Notes under the pieces: model-generated
Seen by the model: the letters and a program-made list of their open reading frames with translations, nothing else
What the model was told of the DNA's origin: nothing
The model's database searches: none
Assembly (NCBI GenBank): GCA_963728875.1
Contig: CAVSLJ010000003.1
Coordinates: 372,001-436,000, forward strand
Source of the DNA: DASUPK01 sp963728875
GTDB taxonomy: Bacteria > Actinomycetota > Thermoleophilia > Solirubrobacterales > 70-9
Reading direction: 5' to 3'
DNA: 64,000 nt
Part shown: positions 7,666-17,040 of the stretch, piece after piece
How positions within the stretch are numbered: the stretch's first letter is position 1
Layout of the letters: each line of letters begins with the position of its first letter
Position numbers and translations under genes: made by a program

Positions 7666-10602
7666 CTAGCCGTCCGGGTCCGCGGCGGACGCCCAATTGA
7701 CGGGCAGGCCGCGCGCGGCCCTGCGGAACTGGCGCACCAGGATCTTCGCGTCCACCGCATCTTCGTCCCGCTCGGTGCTGTCCTGGGTAGATGCGTTCGG
7801 GCCGGGTGGCGGCGGCGCCGACTTCCATCCGTGCCGGTAATGCCAGAGCATCGCATCGAGCACGCTCTGGGATACCTGATCGGTGCTCTCCAGATCCAGG
7901 CCCGCCGTTGCCGCAAGGTTCTGCTTGCTCGCGGGATTGAGCGTGGTCATGTTGACGCTCGGCGTGATCGCGTCGTACGGGGCTGAGTTGCCCGGATTGG
8001 GGGTGAAGGCGTCGTACAGCGGAACAGCCAAAGCCTCGGCGAGGTTCAGCGACTTCATGCCCGAGACGATCTCGAGCGTGCGCAGGAATGAGAGCTGGTC
8101 GAAGCGGTTGTGGATCACCGCGCCCTGCTGTGTGTAGGGGCTGATCGCCAGTGCCGGAATGCGGTGCGCGTCGACGTGGTCGGCGCCGTTCTGCGAGTCG
8201 TCCTCGACGACCAGGATCAGCGAGCTGTTCCAGATCGAGGAATGCGAGATCTCGTCGACGATCTGACCGAGCCCCCAGTCGTTGTTCGCGATGTCCGCAT
8301 CCGGCGTCCGCTTGCCGGGCTCGAGCCCCTGCGTATGGTCGAGGGGCAGTGAGATGTAGTTGAAAGTCGGGACCGAGTTCGCGGCGAGCTGGCTCTGGAA
8401 GTGCCCCTGGAAGCAGGTGAACCGCGAGGCGTCTCCAGGGTTGGCGCCCGGCGGCTTCGACGAGTCGTACACGACCCCCGTCTTCGGCCCGATCGCCGGC
8501 GTCTCGAAGATGTTGATGTCGCTGTCGTAACAGCCGCCGGCGATCTGCACGTCCGTCAGGCTGGTGGAGGCCAGCGTGTTGTTCTCATCCGTCTCGGCTT
8601 GCGTGCGGTCCTTGTCCGCGAACGGCGAGAGCCCGGCCAGCCCCTCCCCGTAGTTGTAGAAGGAGACCCCCTCATGCAGCATGCGCTGGAAGATGTACCC
8701 CTTCGGTGGAGCGCTGACCATGTAGGAGCCGAAGTCGTACGGCCGGTCGCGGCCGGCGTAGTTCTGGTGCCAGTTCTTGGTCACATAGTCGGAAACGGCG
8801 CCCGCCGCGGTCCAGTAGTGGCCATCGATCGACGCCTCGGAGTTCGCGTAGACGTGGTCGAGCAGCGGGAATCGCTGCGCCAGTGCATGCAGGTTGGGCG
8901 TGATCGAGCTGCCGAACAGGGTGAGGGCCGGGTCGCCGTCGCCGCGCGGATCGTCCCCGAGCACCTGGTCGTACGTCCGGTTCTCCCTGACGATGTAGAA
9001 GACATGCTTGATCGGCCCGCCGGCCCGGATCGGTGTGTCGCCGGGCGCTGACCGCGCATCGGCCGGAATCACCTGGCGCTCGCCGATCGGGGTGAGCTTG
9101 CGGATCTTGCGGTCGCTCGGGTAGTTGAGCACCCCCGAGGCCCCGGTCACGATCGAGGGCAGGTACTGGTTCTGGTAGGTGTCGTCCCCGGTGCTCGGGT
9201 TCGGCCCGCCGGGGTTCGGCCCGACGCCGAGACCGCGCGCCGAGACCCAGACGAGCTGTCGGCGCTTGGAGGTCGCCGCGACGGCCGTCGGGTAGGACCC
9301 CGTCGGGATGCGGCCGACGAGCTGGTAGGGGCGGGCCTTGCGGCGATTCGACTTGCCCTTCTTCTTGCCGTTGCCCTTGTGCTTTGCCGCCGGCTCGGCC
9401 GCAGTAAGCGTGCTCTTCCTGCCGCCCTTCCCCTTGCCGCCGTGCTTCTTCTTCTTCTTGCCCGCGGGCTTCCCGCCCTGCCCGCAGCCCTTGGCGCGGG
9501 AGAGAGCGAACACGGCGACGGCGTCCTCACCGGAGTCCGCGGAGAGCAGATCGCAGCCGTCCGGGGTGACGCTCACGTTGGTCGGCGAGCTGCCGAGGCC
9601 CTGCGAGCGCTCCACCGAGAGCGTCCTGGAGACTTCCATCCGGTTCGTGTCGATCACGGTGATGGTGTCCTGGCTCGCGTTCGCGACGAATGCGAGTGGC
9701 GCCTTGGGGTCGACCGCGATCGCCTCGGGGTGCGAGAGCCGAGGTGCAACCTGGATCGTCTTGATGGCCTGGGCGGTGGCCAGATCGATCACCGACACGG
9801 TCCCGGCCGTTTCGCTGGTGACCATGCCGTAGCGGCCGTCAGCCCTGATCCCGGCGCCATATGGGTAGTGGCCGACCGGCACGTAGCGAACGTTGCCGGT
9901 GGCTGTGTCGATGACCGCCGCGGCGTCCGCGAGGTTGAGTGCCACCAGGAGGGTGCGCCCGTTCCGGCTGACGGCGATGTCGCGCGGCCACGAGATGAGC
10001 TGGCTTGCCGGAGGGAAGGATTGGGCCGGCGGCGCGTAATTCGGGGGAGGCACGGGGATGATCCCGGCCCTGCTCGCGATCCCGGTCTTCGGGTCGTAGC
10101 GCAGGATGTGGACCACATCGCCCTCCCGGCCTGGGACGCTGGAATCGACCTGCTCCGGCGGATGCTCCGAGTCCTTCAGGCCCGAGACGTAGACGGTGCG
10201 TCCGTCGGGCGCCATCGCGATGCCGCCGCTCAGGCCGGGGAACGGAATCGTCTGGACCACCGTGCCGACCTTCCGCCCGGCGCGGCGGTTGCATTTCCTG
10301 GAGCCCTTCTTGCCCTTCTTGCCGCAGGGAGTCTTGGCCACCTGGACGATCCGGATGTCGTTGCGGCCGCGTCCCGTGGAAAGGGTCCAGAGGAATCGGC
10401 CATTCGGCGTCACGGCTCCGCCGGTGGGCAGGTTGCCCAGCTGCGTCAGCCTGCCCTCCGGATTCAGCTGGCGGCCGGAGGGCTGGATCCCGTTGGAGGG
10501 GCCGATCACGCCGAGCGGGTCCTGGACGGCCGCATACGCGACCCCCCCAGCACACGCCAGGATGACCAGAATCCCTACCGGACCGACCCGCAGTCTCCTC
10601 AC
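7666..10602 (-). CDS. Secreted YncE-like beta-propeller/phosphoesterase (alkaline phosphatase superfamily)
   Basis: The 978-residue protein has an N-terminal hydrophobic export segment (VGILVILACAGGVAYA). It continues with a seven-bladed YVTN/YncE-like propeller (repeats such as AVTPNGRFLWTLS, AMAPDGRTVYVSG, AVDPKAPLAFVAN) to about residue 480. A phosphoesterase domain of the phospholipase C/acid phosphatase class follows, with FYIVRENRTYDQVLGD, DGHYWTAAGAVSDY, ILVVEDDSQNGADHVDAHR. Two Lys/Gly-rich low-complexity inserts interrupt the propeller (one starting GKPAGKKKKKHGGKGKG). It probably hydrolyses phosphate esters outside the cell or at the envelope. Substrate is unknown. The next gene upstream, encoding the acyl-CoA mutase, ends 10 bases away. 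Confidence 0.85.
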   Translation of the reverse strand: MRRLRVGPVGILVILACAGGVAYAAVQDPLGVIGPSNGIQPSGRQLNPEGRLTQLGNLPTGGAVTPNGRFLWTLSTGRGRNDIRIVQVAKTPCGKKGKKGSRKCNRRAGRKVGTVVQTIPFPGLSGGIAMAPDGRTVYVSGLKDSEHPPEQVDSSVPGREGDVVHILRYDPKTGIASRAGIIPVPPPNYAPPAQSFPPASQLISWPRDIAVSRNGRTLLVALNLADAAAVIDTATGNVRYVPVGHYPYGAGIRADGRYGMVTSETAGTVSVIDLATAQAIKTIQVAPRLSHPEAIAVDPKAPLAFVANASQDTITVIDTNRMEVSRTLSVERSQGLGSSPTNVSVTPDGCDLLSADSGEDAVAVFALSRAKGCGQGGKPAGKKKKKHGGKGKGGRKSTLTAAEPAAKHKGNGKKKGKSNRRKARPYQLVGRIPTGSYPTAVAATSKRRQLVWVSARGLGVGPNPGGPNPSTGDDTYQNQYLPSIVTGASGVLNYPSDRKIRKLTPIGERQVIPADARSAPGDTPIRAGGPIKHVFYIVRENRTYDQVLGDDPRGDGDPALTLFGSSITPNLHALAQRFPLLDHVYANSEASIDGHYWTAAGAVSDYVTKNWHQNYAGRDRPYDFGSYMVSAPPKGYIFQRMLHEGVSFYNYGEGLAGLSPFADKDRTQAETDENNTLASTSLTDVQIAGGCYDSDINIFETPAIGPKTGVVYDSSKPPGANPGDASRFTCFQGHFQSQLAANSVPTFNYISLPLDHTQGLEPGKRTPDADIANNDWGLGQIVDEISHSSIWNSSLILVVEDDSQNGADHVDAHRIPALAISPYTQQGAVIHNRFDQLSFLRTLEIVSGMKSLNLAEALAVPLYDAFTPNPGNSAPYDAITPSVNMTTLNPASKQNLAATAGLDLESTDQVSQSVLDAMLWHYRHGWKSAPPPPGPNASTQDSTERDEDAVDAKILVRQFRRAARGLPVNWASAADPDG

Positions 10603-10612
10603 TGAGGAGACT

Positions 10613-12271
10613 CTAGAAGACCGGGAGCTCGGTGTATTTACCGAAAACCTGCTGGAGGGCCGCCACCATCTCGCCCTCGGAGACCCTGGCCCGGGCGCAG
10701 GCCAGGATCGGGTCCATCAGATTGGCGTCCGTCGCCGCGGCCGCCCGGAGCTCGCCGAGCGTCAGCTCCACCTCCGCCGAGTCGCGCTTCGCCTTGGTCG
10801 CCTCGACCCGGCCCTTCTGCTTGCGCTCGAGCTCCGGGTCGATCCGCAGGATCGGGATCTCCTCGTCGTTCTCCAGGACATAGTCGTTCACTCCGACCAC
10901 GATCCGCTTCTTGGCGTCGACCTCCTGCTGGTAGCGGAAGCTCGCGTCGGCAATCTCGCGCTGGGGGAAGTTCTGCTTGATCGCGTCCACCATGCCGCCG
11001 AGCTCGTCGATGCGGGCGAAGTACTCGTATGCCGAGCGCTCCATCTCATCGGTCAGCGTCTCGACGAAATAGGAGCCGCCGAGCGGGTCGATCGTGTTGG
11101 TGACCCCGGTCTCGTGGGCGATCACCTGCTGGGTCCGGAGCGCGATCCGCACGGCCTCCTCGGTCGGCAGGGCCAGCGCCTCGTCATAGGAATTCGTATG
11201 CAGGGACTGGGTGCCACCGAGGACTCCCGCGAGGGCCTCGATCGCCGTGCGGATGATGTTGTTCTGCGGCTGCTGGGCGGTCAGCGAGACACCCGCGGTC
11301 TGGGTGTGGAAGCGCATCCGCCAGGACTCCTCGCGCTTCGCGCCAAAGGTCTCACGCATCTCACGGGCCCAGATCCGGCGGGCGGCGCGGTACTTGGCGA
11401 TCTCCTCGAAGAAGTCGATGTGAGCGTTGAAGAAGAAGGAGAGCCGGGGCGCGAAGTCGTCGACGTCCAGGCCCCGCTCGATCGCCTGCTCGACGTAGGT
11501 GAAGCCGTCCTTGAGCGTGAAGGCAAGCTCCTGCTGGGCGGTCGAGCCCGCCTCGCGGATGTGGTACCCGGAGATCGAGATCGGATGCCAGCGCGGCATG
11601 TGTTCGGTCGCCCACTCGATCATGTCGCCGACCAGGCGCATCGCCGGCTCGATCGGGAAGCACCACTCCTTCTGGGCGATGTACTCCTTGAGGATGTCCG
11701 TCTGGATCGTGCCGCCGAGGCGCTCCGGCGGGACTCCCTGCTCCTCGGCCGCGGCGACGTAGAAGGCCAGCAGGATCGCGGCCGGCGCGTTGATCGTCAT
11801 CGACGTGGTGACGCTCCCCAGATCGATTCCGGCGAACAGGGTCTCCATGTCGTCGAGGGTGTCGATCGCGACGCCCTCAACCCCAACCTCGCCCAGGGAG
11901 CGGTCCGCGTCGGAGTCGAGCCCCATCAGCGTGGGCATGTCGAAGGCGGTCGAGAGCCCGGTCTGGCCGTGGTCGAGCAGGTAGTGGAAGCGCTCGTTCG
12001 TCTCCTCGGCGGTTCCGAAGCCCGCGAACTGGCGCATCGTCCAGAGGCGGCCGCGGTACATCGACGGATAGACGCCGCGCGTGTACGGGAATTCGCCCGG
12101 GTAGCCGAGGTCCCGCTCCGCGTCGGCCCCCTCGCGGTCCTCCTCGCTGTAGAGCGGCTTGACCTCCTGGCCGGAGATCGTCTCGAAGAGGGCCTCTCGT
12201 TCGTCGAGGCGCGAGTAGACCTCGGACAGCCACTCGTGCGCGCGCCGGCGCGCCTCGGGTTCTACGGCCAT
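10613..12271 (-). CDS. Methylmalonyl-CoA mutase large subunit (acyl-CoA mutase)
   Basis: The 552-residue protein is the substrate-binding barrel without its own B12 domain, the archaeal-type split form. It has YTRGVYPSMYRGRLWTMRQ with the Tyr expected in methylmalonyl-CoA rather than isobutyryl-CoA mutases, GTIQTDILKEYIAQ, EPAMRL with the Arg that contacts the substrate carboxylate, SISGYHIREAG and RFHTQTAGVSLTAQQPQNN. It converts methylmalonyl-CoA and succinyl-CoA in propionate and branched-chain amino acid breakdown, together with the small B12 subunit (6.9 kb). Substrate choice within the mutase family is inferred from these residues. Confidence 0.92.
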   Translation of the reverse strand: MAVEPEARRRAHEWLSEVYSRLDEREALFETISGQEVKPLYSEEDREGADAERDLGYPGEFPYTRGVYPSMYRGRLWTMRQFAGFGTAEETNERFHYLLDHGQTGLSTAFDMPTLMGLDSDADRSLGEVGVEGVAIDTLDDMETLFAGIDLGSVTTSMTINAPAAILLAFYVAAAEEQGVPPERLGGTIQTDILKEYIAQKEWCFPIEPAMRLVGDMIEWATEHMPRWHPISISGYHIREAGSTAQQELAFTLKDGFTYVEQAIERGLDVDDFAPRLSFFFNAHIDFFEEIAKYRAARRIWAREMRETFGAKREESWRMRFHTQTAGVSLTAQQPQNNIIRTAIEALAGVLGGTQSLHTNSYDEALALPTEEAVRIALRTQQVIAHETGVTNTIDPLGGSYFVETLTDEMERSAYEYFARIDELGGMVDAIKQNFPQREIADASFRYQQEVDAKKRIVVGVNDYVLENDEEIPILRIDPELERKQKGRVEATKAKRDSAEVELTLGELRAAAATDANLMDPILACARARVSEGEMVAALQQVFGKYTELPVF

Positions 12272-12311
12272 GCCGAAAGTCTAGAAGGCGACGCCGAGGC
12301 TCCCGGCTACG

Positions 12312-13418
12312 TCACTGCCCCTCGCGGCTCTCGAGCATCGCGGAGTCCGCGCGTGCGATCAGGTCGGCCAGGGTGTCGTCCTCCTGCAGCTCCGCGAGGC
12401 CGAAGGAGACGGCCCTGCCCTGGTTGGTTGCGGCGAGCGACTCCCTGACGTCGCTGAACCGTTCGCCGGCCTGCTCCAGATCCACCCCCCCGACGACACA
12501 GACGAATTCGTCCCCTCCGAAGCGAACGATCGGCTCGTACGAGCGAATCTTCGACTGGATGGCGGAGACCACGTCTCGAAGCAGCGCATCCCCAGCCGGG
12601 TGCCCGAGGCGATTGTTGACCTCCCTGAGGCCGTCGACGTCGACGAACGCCAGCACCAGGTCAAGGCCCTCACGTAGGGCGCGATCGATCTCGTCCTGGA
12701 GCGCCTCCTCCCCGGCTGCTCGCCGGAACACTCCGGTGAGGTCATCTCGATGAGCCTGCCTCAACTCGTTGAGAGCGACGTCGCGTTCCTCGGCGGCCCG
12801 TTGGCGATCCGCGGCGGCAAGCGCTCGGTCCTCGGCCGCCCTGGTGCGATCCCTGGCGGCCTGAGCCCGGACATCGGCGGCGTGCATGAGGGCGACACGG
12901 AGCGAGGACCCACGCGACCCCATCTTGCGTTCGATCTTGGCCGACTCTCGGTCGCGTTGAGCGGCGTCGGTGTCCCGAGCCTGGGCGGTCAGATCGCGCT
13001 GCCAGGCGGTCTTGTCCCTTCCCTTCGCCAGCTGAGCTCGCTCCTCCACGGTCTGGGAGCGAGTCCGGGCGGCCTTCCTCCGTACCCGGGCGCCCTCCTC
13101 CCGATCGGCGCGGTGGGCCTGGTGCGCTGCCTCGATCCCCGGATGCACGCGCAGCTCCTCGTCTGAGACGGCCTGATCTCGATCGGAGGCGCGCTGATCC
13201 TGATCCGAGGCCCGCTGCTCCGCGGCGACGAGTCCGCTCTCGGTGTCGGAGACGGCTTGGTCCGCGTCCGATTTCGTCTGATCGGCGTCGGAGGCGGTCT
13301 GGTCCGAGGCGGCGGATTCCTGATCGGCCGCGACCTCCGAGAGGCGGTTCAGATTTCGGCCGTTCTCCCCACCGTTTCCCTGGCGGGACCCTTCATCCCC
13401 GGTTCCCACTTTCGGCAC
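12312..13418 (-). CDS. GGDEF diguanylate cyclase with Asp-Gln-rich coiled N-terminus
   Basis: The start is taken as GTG at 13418 with GGAG upstream; a longer open frame runs back through the HAD gene and is rejected. The first ~200 residues are a low-complexity, probably coiled region with SDQTASDADQTKSDADQ-type repeats, then RxxAARDRTRAAEDRALAAADR repeats. The last ~150 residues are a GGDEF domain: DDLTGVFRRAAGEEAL, FVDVDGLREVNNRLGH and an intact RFGGDEF catalytic loop. The upstream inhibitory site reads RSYE where RxxD is usual, so product inhibition may be weak. There is no membrane segment. It is a likely c-di-GMP source for the riboswitch at 56.8 kb. Confidence 0.85.
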   Translation of the reverse strand: MPKVGTGDEGSRQGNGGENGRNLNRLSEVAADQESAASDQTASDADQTKSDADQAVSDTESGLVAAEQRASDQDQRASDRDQAVSDEELRVHPGIEAAHQAHRADREEGARVRRKAARTRSQTVEERAQLAKGRDKTAWQRDLTAQARDTDAAQRDRESAKIERKMGSRGSSLRVALMHAADVRAQAARDRTRAAEDRALAAADRQRAAEERDVALNELRQAHRDDLTGVFRRAAGEEALQDEIDRALREGLDLVLAFVDVDGLREVNNRLGHPAGDALLRDVVSAIQSKIRSYEPIVRFGGDEFVCVVGGVDLEQAGERFSDVRESLAATNQGRAVSFGLAELQEDDTLADLIARADSAMLESREGQ

Positions 13419-13519
13419 AGCTCTCCAATCCCGTGTCGACCGTCGGGCGTCGCCCGCCGGCCGGCCACTTGAATTGCATCGAGTGTGACAGATACTGGGC
13501 GAAAAAAGTGGATCTGTCG

Positions 13520-14329
13520 TTACCGACGAATTGAGCCCGAGAAGCCGCCCAGGCGACCCTCCTGGCGCCGCCTCGACGCCAGGCCGAGACCGCCCGCTGC
13601 GGCCGCCAGCACGGTGGCCCCCGCGATCGCGAGCTTCCGGCCGAGCTTCTCGAAGCGCATCACCTGCCAGTCCTCCTGACGAGCGATCTCGAGCAGGTCG
13701 GCGTCGGGGTTGACGACCACCGCGTGGCCGACCGAGCGCAGCATCGGCAGGTCGCTGACCGAGTCGGAATACGCGTACGAAGCTTCCATGTCGATGTCGT
13801 GCTTGTCGGCGAAACGCTTCATCGCCTCGACCTTGCCCTCTCCGTAGACGAAGGGACCATCCATCTCGCCGGTGAATTTGCCGTCGGCGCCGACCGCCCA
13901 CGCGGTCCCGATCCCACCCTCCATCCCGAGCACCGCCGCCAGCGCCTTGACCAGGTCGTTGCCCGCGGCGCTGACGATGAAGGTCGCACGCCCGTCGTCC
14001 TGGTGGCGATGGACCTCGTCGAGCATCTGCGGATAGATGCGGGGCAGGATCCCGGCGAGCACCGCCGGCGCCATCCGCTCGACGTCGCGTTCCGGGATCT
14101 CGGCGAAGACCCTCTTGGCGACATCGAGAACCGCGCTGGTCTGCTCGTCGGAGGACCCGCGCAGCCGGTAGCGCAGATGGTCCCAGCCCCACTTCGCGAG
14201 CTGACCGCGCGGCACGAAGCCGCGCTGGTTGGCGACGCGCGCGAAGACCATCCCCGACGAACCCGCCATCAGGGTCTTATCGAGATCGAAAAAGGCGGCT
14301 CCCTTGCCGCCCCCTCCGCTAGCCCCCAT
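13520..14329 (-). CDS. HAD-IB family phosphatase (SerB-like) with C-terminal membrane segment
   Basis: The 269-residue protein opens with the HAD motif I AFFDLDKTL (nucleophile D15). Motif II is FIVSAAGNDLV and motifs III/IV are GEGKVEAMKRFADKH and YSDSVSDLPML, the HAD subfamily IB set also found in CicA and SerB-type enzymes. A hydrophobic stretch (LAIAGATVLAAAAGGLGLA) near the C-terminus suggests membrane attachment, followed by a basic tail. The natural substrate cannot be told. The gene overlaps the thiolase 3' end by 11 bases, so it is probably cotranscribed. Confidence 0.85.
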   Translation of the reverse strand: MGASGGGGKGAAFFDLDKTLMAGSSGMVFARVANQRGFVPRGQLAKWGWDHLRYRLRGSSDEQTSAVLDVAKRVFAEIPERDVERMAPAVLAGILPRIYPQMLDEVHRHQDDGRATFIVSAAGNDLVKALAAVLGMEGGIGTAWAVGADGKFTGEMDGPFVYGEGKVEAMKRFADKHDIDMEASYAYSDSVSDLPMLRSVGHAVVVNPDADLLEIARQEDWQVMRFEKLGRKLAIAGATVLAAAAGGLGLASRRRQEGRLGGFSGSIRR

Positions 14330-15503
14330 TGACCTCCACGAGGATCGCGTCGCCCTGGCCGCCGCCGGAGCAGATCGCGGCGCAGCCCAGGCCGCCGCCG
14401 CGGCGCTTCAGCTCATGCACCAGCGCGCCGACGATGCGCGCGCCGGAGGCGCCGATCGGATGCCCGAGCGCGATCGCCCCGCCGTTGACGTTGACCTTGT
14501 CCTCGTCAACCTCGAGCATCCGCACGGAGTTGATCGCCACCGACGCGAACGCCTCGTTGATCTCCCAGAGGTCGACGTCGCCGGGCACCTTGCCGATCTT
14601 CTCCAGTGCCTGAAGGGCCGCCTTGGCGGGCGTCCTGGCGAGGTAGGCGAAGTCGTCGGCGACCTGGCCGTAGGCGAGCACCGTGGCGATCGCGCTCTTC
14701 CCGTTCTGCTTCGCCCACTCGTCAGAGGCGACCACGACGGCGCCGGCGCCGTCGTTGACGCCCGGCGCGTTGCCGGCCGTGTGGGTTGCGTCATCGCCGC
14801 CGACGGCCTTCAGCTTGGAGAGCACTTCGAGGGTCGTGTCAGGGCGGATCGCTTCGTCGGTCGCCACCTCGGTGTCGCCCTTCTTCGAATGGACCGTGAC
14901 CGTGACGATCTCCTCGGCGAGCTTCCCGTCCTCGGTCGCCTTGTGTGCAAGCTGGTGGGAGCGCTCGGCGAAGCGGTCCATGTCGGCGCGGGTGATCTCG
15001 AGCTCGTTCGAAACGTCGCTGGCCTCGTTGATCATCTGCTTCTCGGTGAAGGGGTTGGTGAGGCCGTCGTGGGTCATCGCGTCGATGGCCTGGACGTCCC
15101 CCATGCGGAAGCCGAAGCGGGCGCCGGGCAGCAGATACGGGGCCTTGCTCATCGACTCCATCCCGCCCGTGACGCCGATCTCGAGATCGCCCGCCCTGAT
15201 CGCCTGGTCGGCGATGCCGATCGAGCGCATGCCCGAGGCGCAGACCTTGTTGACCGTCTCGGAGGGGACCTCCTTGGGGATGCCGCCCTTGATCTGGGCC
15301 TGGCGCGAGGGGATCTGGCCCTGGCCGGCCTGGAGCACCTGGCCGTAGACGACGCCCTGGACCTCGTCGGCCTTCACCTCGGCGCGGTCGAGCGCCTCCG
15401 AGATCGCGGTGCCGCCCAGGTCGGTGGCATCGAGGGACGAGAGCCCGCCGCCCATCTTCCCGAAGGGGGTCCTGGCGGTGGAGAGGATGACCGTCTTCGA
15501 CAT
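14319..15503 (-). CDS. Acetyl-CoA acetyltransferase (thiolase)
   Basis: The 394-residue thiolase carries the nucleophilic Cys88 in VNKVCASGMRS, the NVNGGAIALGHPIGASGAR histidine motif and the C-terminal Cys in AICSGGGQGDA. Length and motifs fit biosynthetic/degradative acetyl-CoA C-acetyltransferases. It would act in beta-oxidation or ketone-body/amino acid breakdown alongside the acyl-CoA dehydrogenase and ETF genes of this window. The promoter region is shared with the divergent aminopeptidase gene and contains a 7-bp dyad at 15553-15577. AAAGG lies just ahead of its ATG. Confidence 0.95.
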   Translation of the reverse strand: MSKTVILSTARTPFGKMGGGLSSLDATDLGGTAISEALDRAEVKADEVQGVVYGQVLQAGQGQIPSRQAQIKGGIPKEVPSETVNKVCASGMRSIGIADQAIRAGDLEIGVTGGMESMSKAPYLLPGARFGFRMGDVQAIDAMTHDGLTNPFTEKQMINEASDVSNELEITRADMDRFAERSHQLAHKATEDGKLAEEIVTVTVHSKKGDTEVATDEAIRPDTTLEVLSKLKAVGGDDATHTAGNAPGVNDGAGAVVVASDEWAKQNGKSAIATVLAYGQVADDFAYLARTPAKAALQALEKIGKVPGDVDLWEINEAFASVAINSVRMLEVDEDKVNVNGGAIALGHPIGASGARIVGALVHELKRRGGGLGCAAICSGGGQGDAILVEVNGG

Positions 15504-15552
15504 CTGCGCCTTTCGTCTGGGCCGGGGGCGATCCCTCCGGCGTTCCCAAGTT

Positions 15553-15583
15553 CAGACGGAAGGTTAGTGACCGTCTGTAATCT
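15553..15583. promoter_or_regulatory. Dyad and leaderless -10 box between thiolase and aminopeptidase
   Basis: CAGACGG (15553-15559) and CCGTCTG (15571-15577) form a perfect 7-bp inverted repeat with an 11-base spacer, immediately followed by TAATCT (15578-15583). That box lies 8 bases before the TTG start of the aminopeptidase, the distance for a leaderless transcript, so the dyad covers the -35 area. It could equally control the divergent thiolase gene. Confidence 0.5.
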
Positions 15584-15591
15584 GGCGCTCC

Positions 15592-17040
15592 TTGCGCGTT
15601 CAGGTGTCAGACAAGCCGCTGGCCGAGGTCGACTCCGACCTGCTCGCGGTCCTCGTCTTCGACGGCGACGAGCTGCCTGACCCGCTCGCCGGCGCGCCGG
15701 GCTCCGAGGACGTCAAGGGCGCCTACAGGAAGACGACGCTCATCCACCCGGGGCAGCCCCGGCGCGCTCTGGTGGTCGGCCTTGGAGACCGCGACGAGTT
15801 CGAGCCCGAGCGGGCGCGGGTTGCGGGAGCGATCGCCGCCCGGAGCGCCGGCTCGATCGACGCGACCTCGATGACGCTCGCCGGGCCGGACGCCGAGGAC
15901 CCCAGGGCGCTGGCGACCGCGGCCGTCGAGGGGGTGATCCTCGGATCCTACCGCTTCGATCGCTTCAAGTCGAAGCAGGACGAAGACGAGGATTCGGACA
16001 AGCGCCTCGATGAGCTGACCGTGATCGCCGACGGCGGCATCTCCGAGGACGTCGAGGCGGCCCGGGTCGCAGCCGAGGCGGAGAACTTCACCCGGGAGCT
16101 GCAGGACCTCCCGTCCAACGTCGTCACTCCTTCCTACCTGGCGGGACGCGCCAAGGCGATCGCGGACGAGCACTCCTCCGTCACCTGCGAGGTGATGGGC
16201 CGCAAGCAGATCGCCGATCAGGGAATGGGCGGGCTGGTGGCCGTGTCGCAGGGCACCGAGGAGGAACCGCAGCTGATCGTGCTTCGCTACGAGGCCGGCG
16301 GCGACGGAGAGACCCTCGGCCTGGTCGGCAAGGGCGTCACCTTCGACAGCGGCGGAATCTCGATCAAGCCCTCGGGCGGCATGCAGGAGATGAAGATGGA
16401 CATGTCGGGCGCCGCGGCCGTGCTGGAGGCGGTCTCCGCGATCGCCAAGCTGGAAATCCCGATCAACGTCCTGGCCGTCATCCCCTCCACCGAGAACATG
16501 CCGAGCGGCACAGCGGTGAAGCCCGGCGACATCATCACCCAGCTCAACGGCAAGACGGTCGAGGTGAACAACACCGACGCCGAGGGCCGCCTCATCCTGG
16601 CCGACGCCCTCGCGTACTCGGTCGAGCTCGGCGCCGACCGGATCGTCGACCTCGCCACCCTGACCGGCGCGGTGATCGTCGCCCTCGGCTCCACCTACGC
16701 CGGGCTGATCTCCAACGACGACGCGTTCGCCGCGGAGGTGGAGGGCGCGGCAGGCCGCACCGGCGAGCTCGCCTGGCGCCTCCCCCTCCATCCCGAGTAC
16801 AAAGAGCTCACCAAGGGAACGGTCGCCGACCTCACCAACGCGTCGTCCAAGCGCAAGGCCTCGACGATCTACGCCGGCTCCTTCCTCGAGGAGTTCGTCG
16901 ACGGGAAGCCCTGGGTCCACCTCGACATCGCGGGGACTGCCTGGGACGTCGGCCGCGAGTACACCGGCAAGGGCCCGAGCGGATTCGGGACCAGGCTGCT
17001 CGTGGACCTCGCGCGCTCCCTGTCCGCGGCTGGGAGCTAG
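15592..17040 (+). CDS. pepA: Leucyl aminopeptidase (M17 family)
   Basis: The 482-residue enzyme has the complete M17 catalytic domain: VGKGVTFDSGGISIKPSGG (metal-binding Lys and Asp), MDMSGAAAVL and the signature NTDAEGRLILADAL with the metal-binding Asp and Glu and catalytic Arg. The N-terminal ~170 residues form the typical macro-like domain. It is a cytoplasmic hexameric di-metal peptidase that removes N-terminal residues from peptides. The TTG start lacks a ribosome site but is placed 8 bases after a TAATCT box, so the mRNA is probably leaderless. It ends four bases into the convergent SCP2-like gene. Confidence 0.93.
   Translation: MRVQVSDKPLAEVDSDLLAVLVFDGDELPDPLAGAPGSEDVKGAYRKTTLIHPGQPRRALVVGLGDRDEFEPERARVAGAIAARSAGSIDATSMTLAGPDAEDPRALATAAVEGVILGSYRFDRFKSKQDEDEDSDKRLDELTVIADGGISEDVEAARVAAEAENFTRELQDLPSNVVTPSYLAGRAKAIADEHSSVTCEVMGRKQIADQGMGGLVAVSQGTEEEPQLIVLRYEAGGDGETLGLVGKGVTFDSGGISIKPSGGMQEMKMDMSGAAAVLEAVSAIAKLEIPINVLAVIPSTENMPSGTAVKPGDIITQLNGKTVEVNNTDAEGRLILADALAYSVELGADRIVDLATLTGAVIVALGSTYAGLISNDDAFAAEVEGAAGRTGELAWRLPLHPEYKELTKGTVADLTNASSKRKASTIYAGSFLEEFVDGKPWVHLDIAGTAWDVGREYTGKGPSGFGTRLLVDLARSLSAAGS

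Noticed and set aside
10196..12448. 750-codon open frame on the plus strand
   Set aside because: Antisense to the methylmalonyl-CoA mutase; no domain, composition of a GC-rich shadow.
13419..14192. N-terminal extension of the GGDEF frame
   Set aside because: It would overlap the HAD phosphatase gene on the same strand and is Arg/Gly-rich; GTG 13418 with GGAG is a better start.
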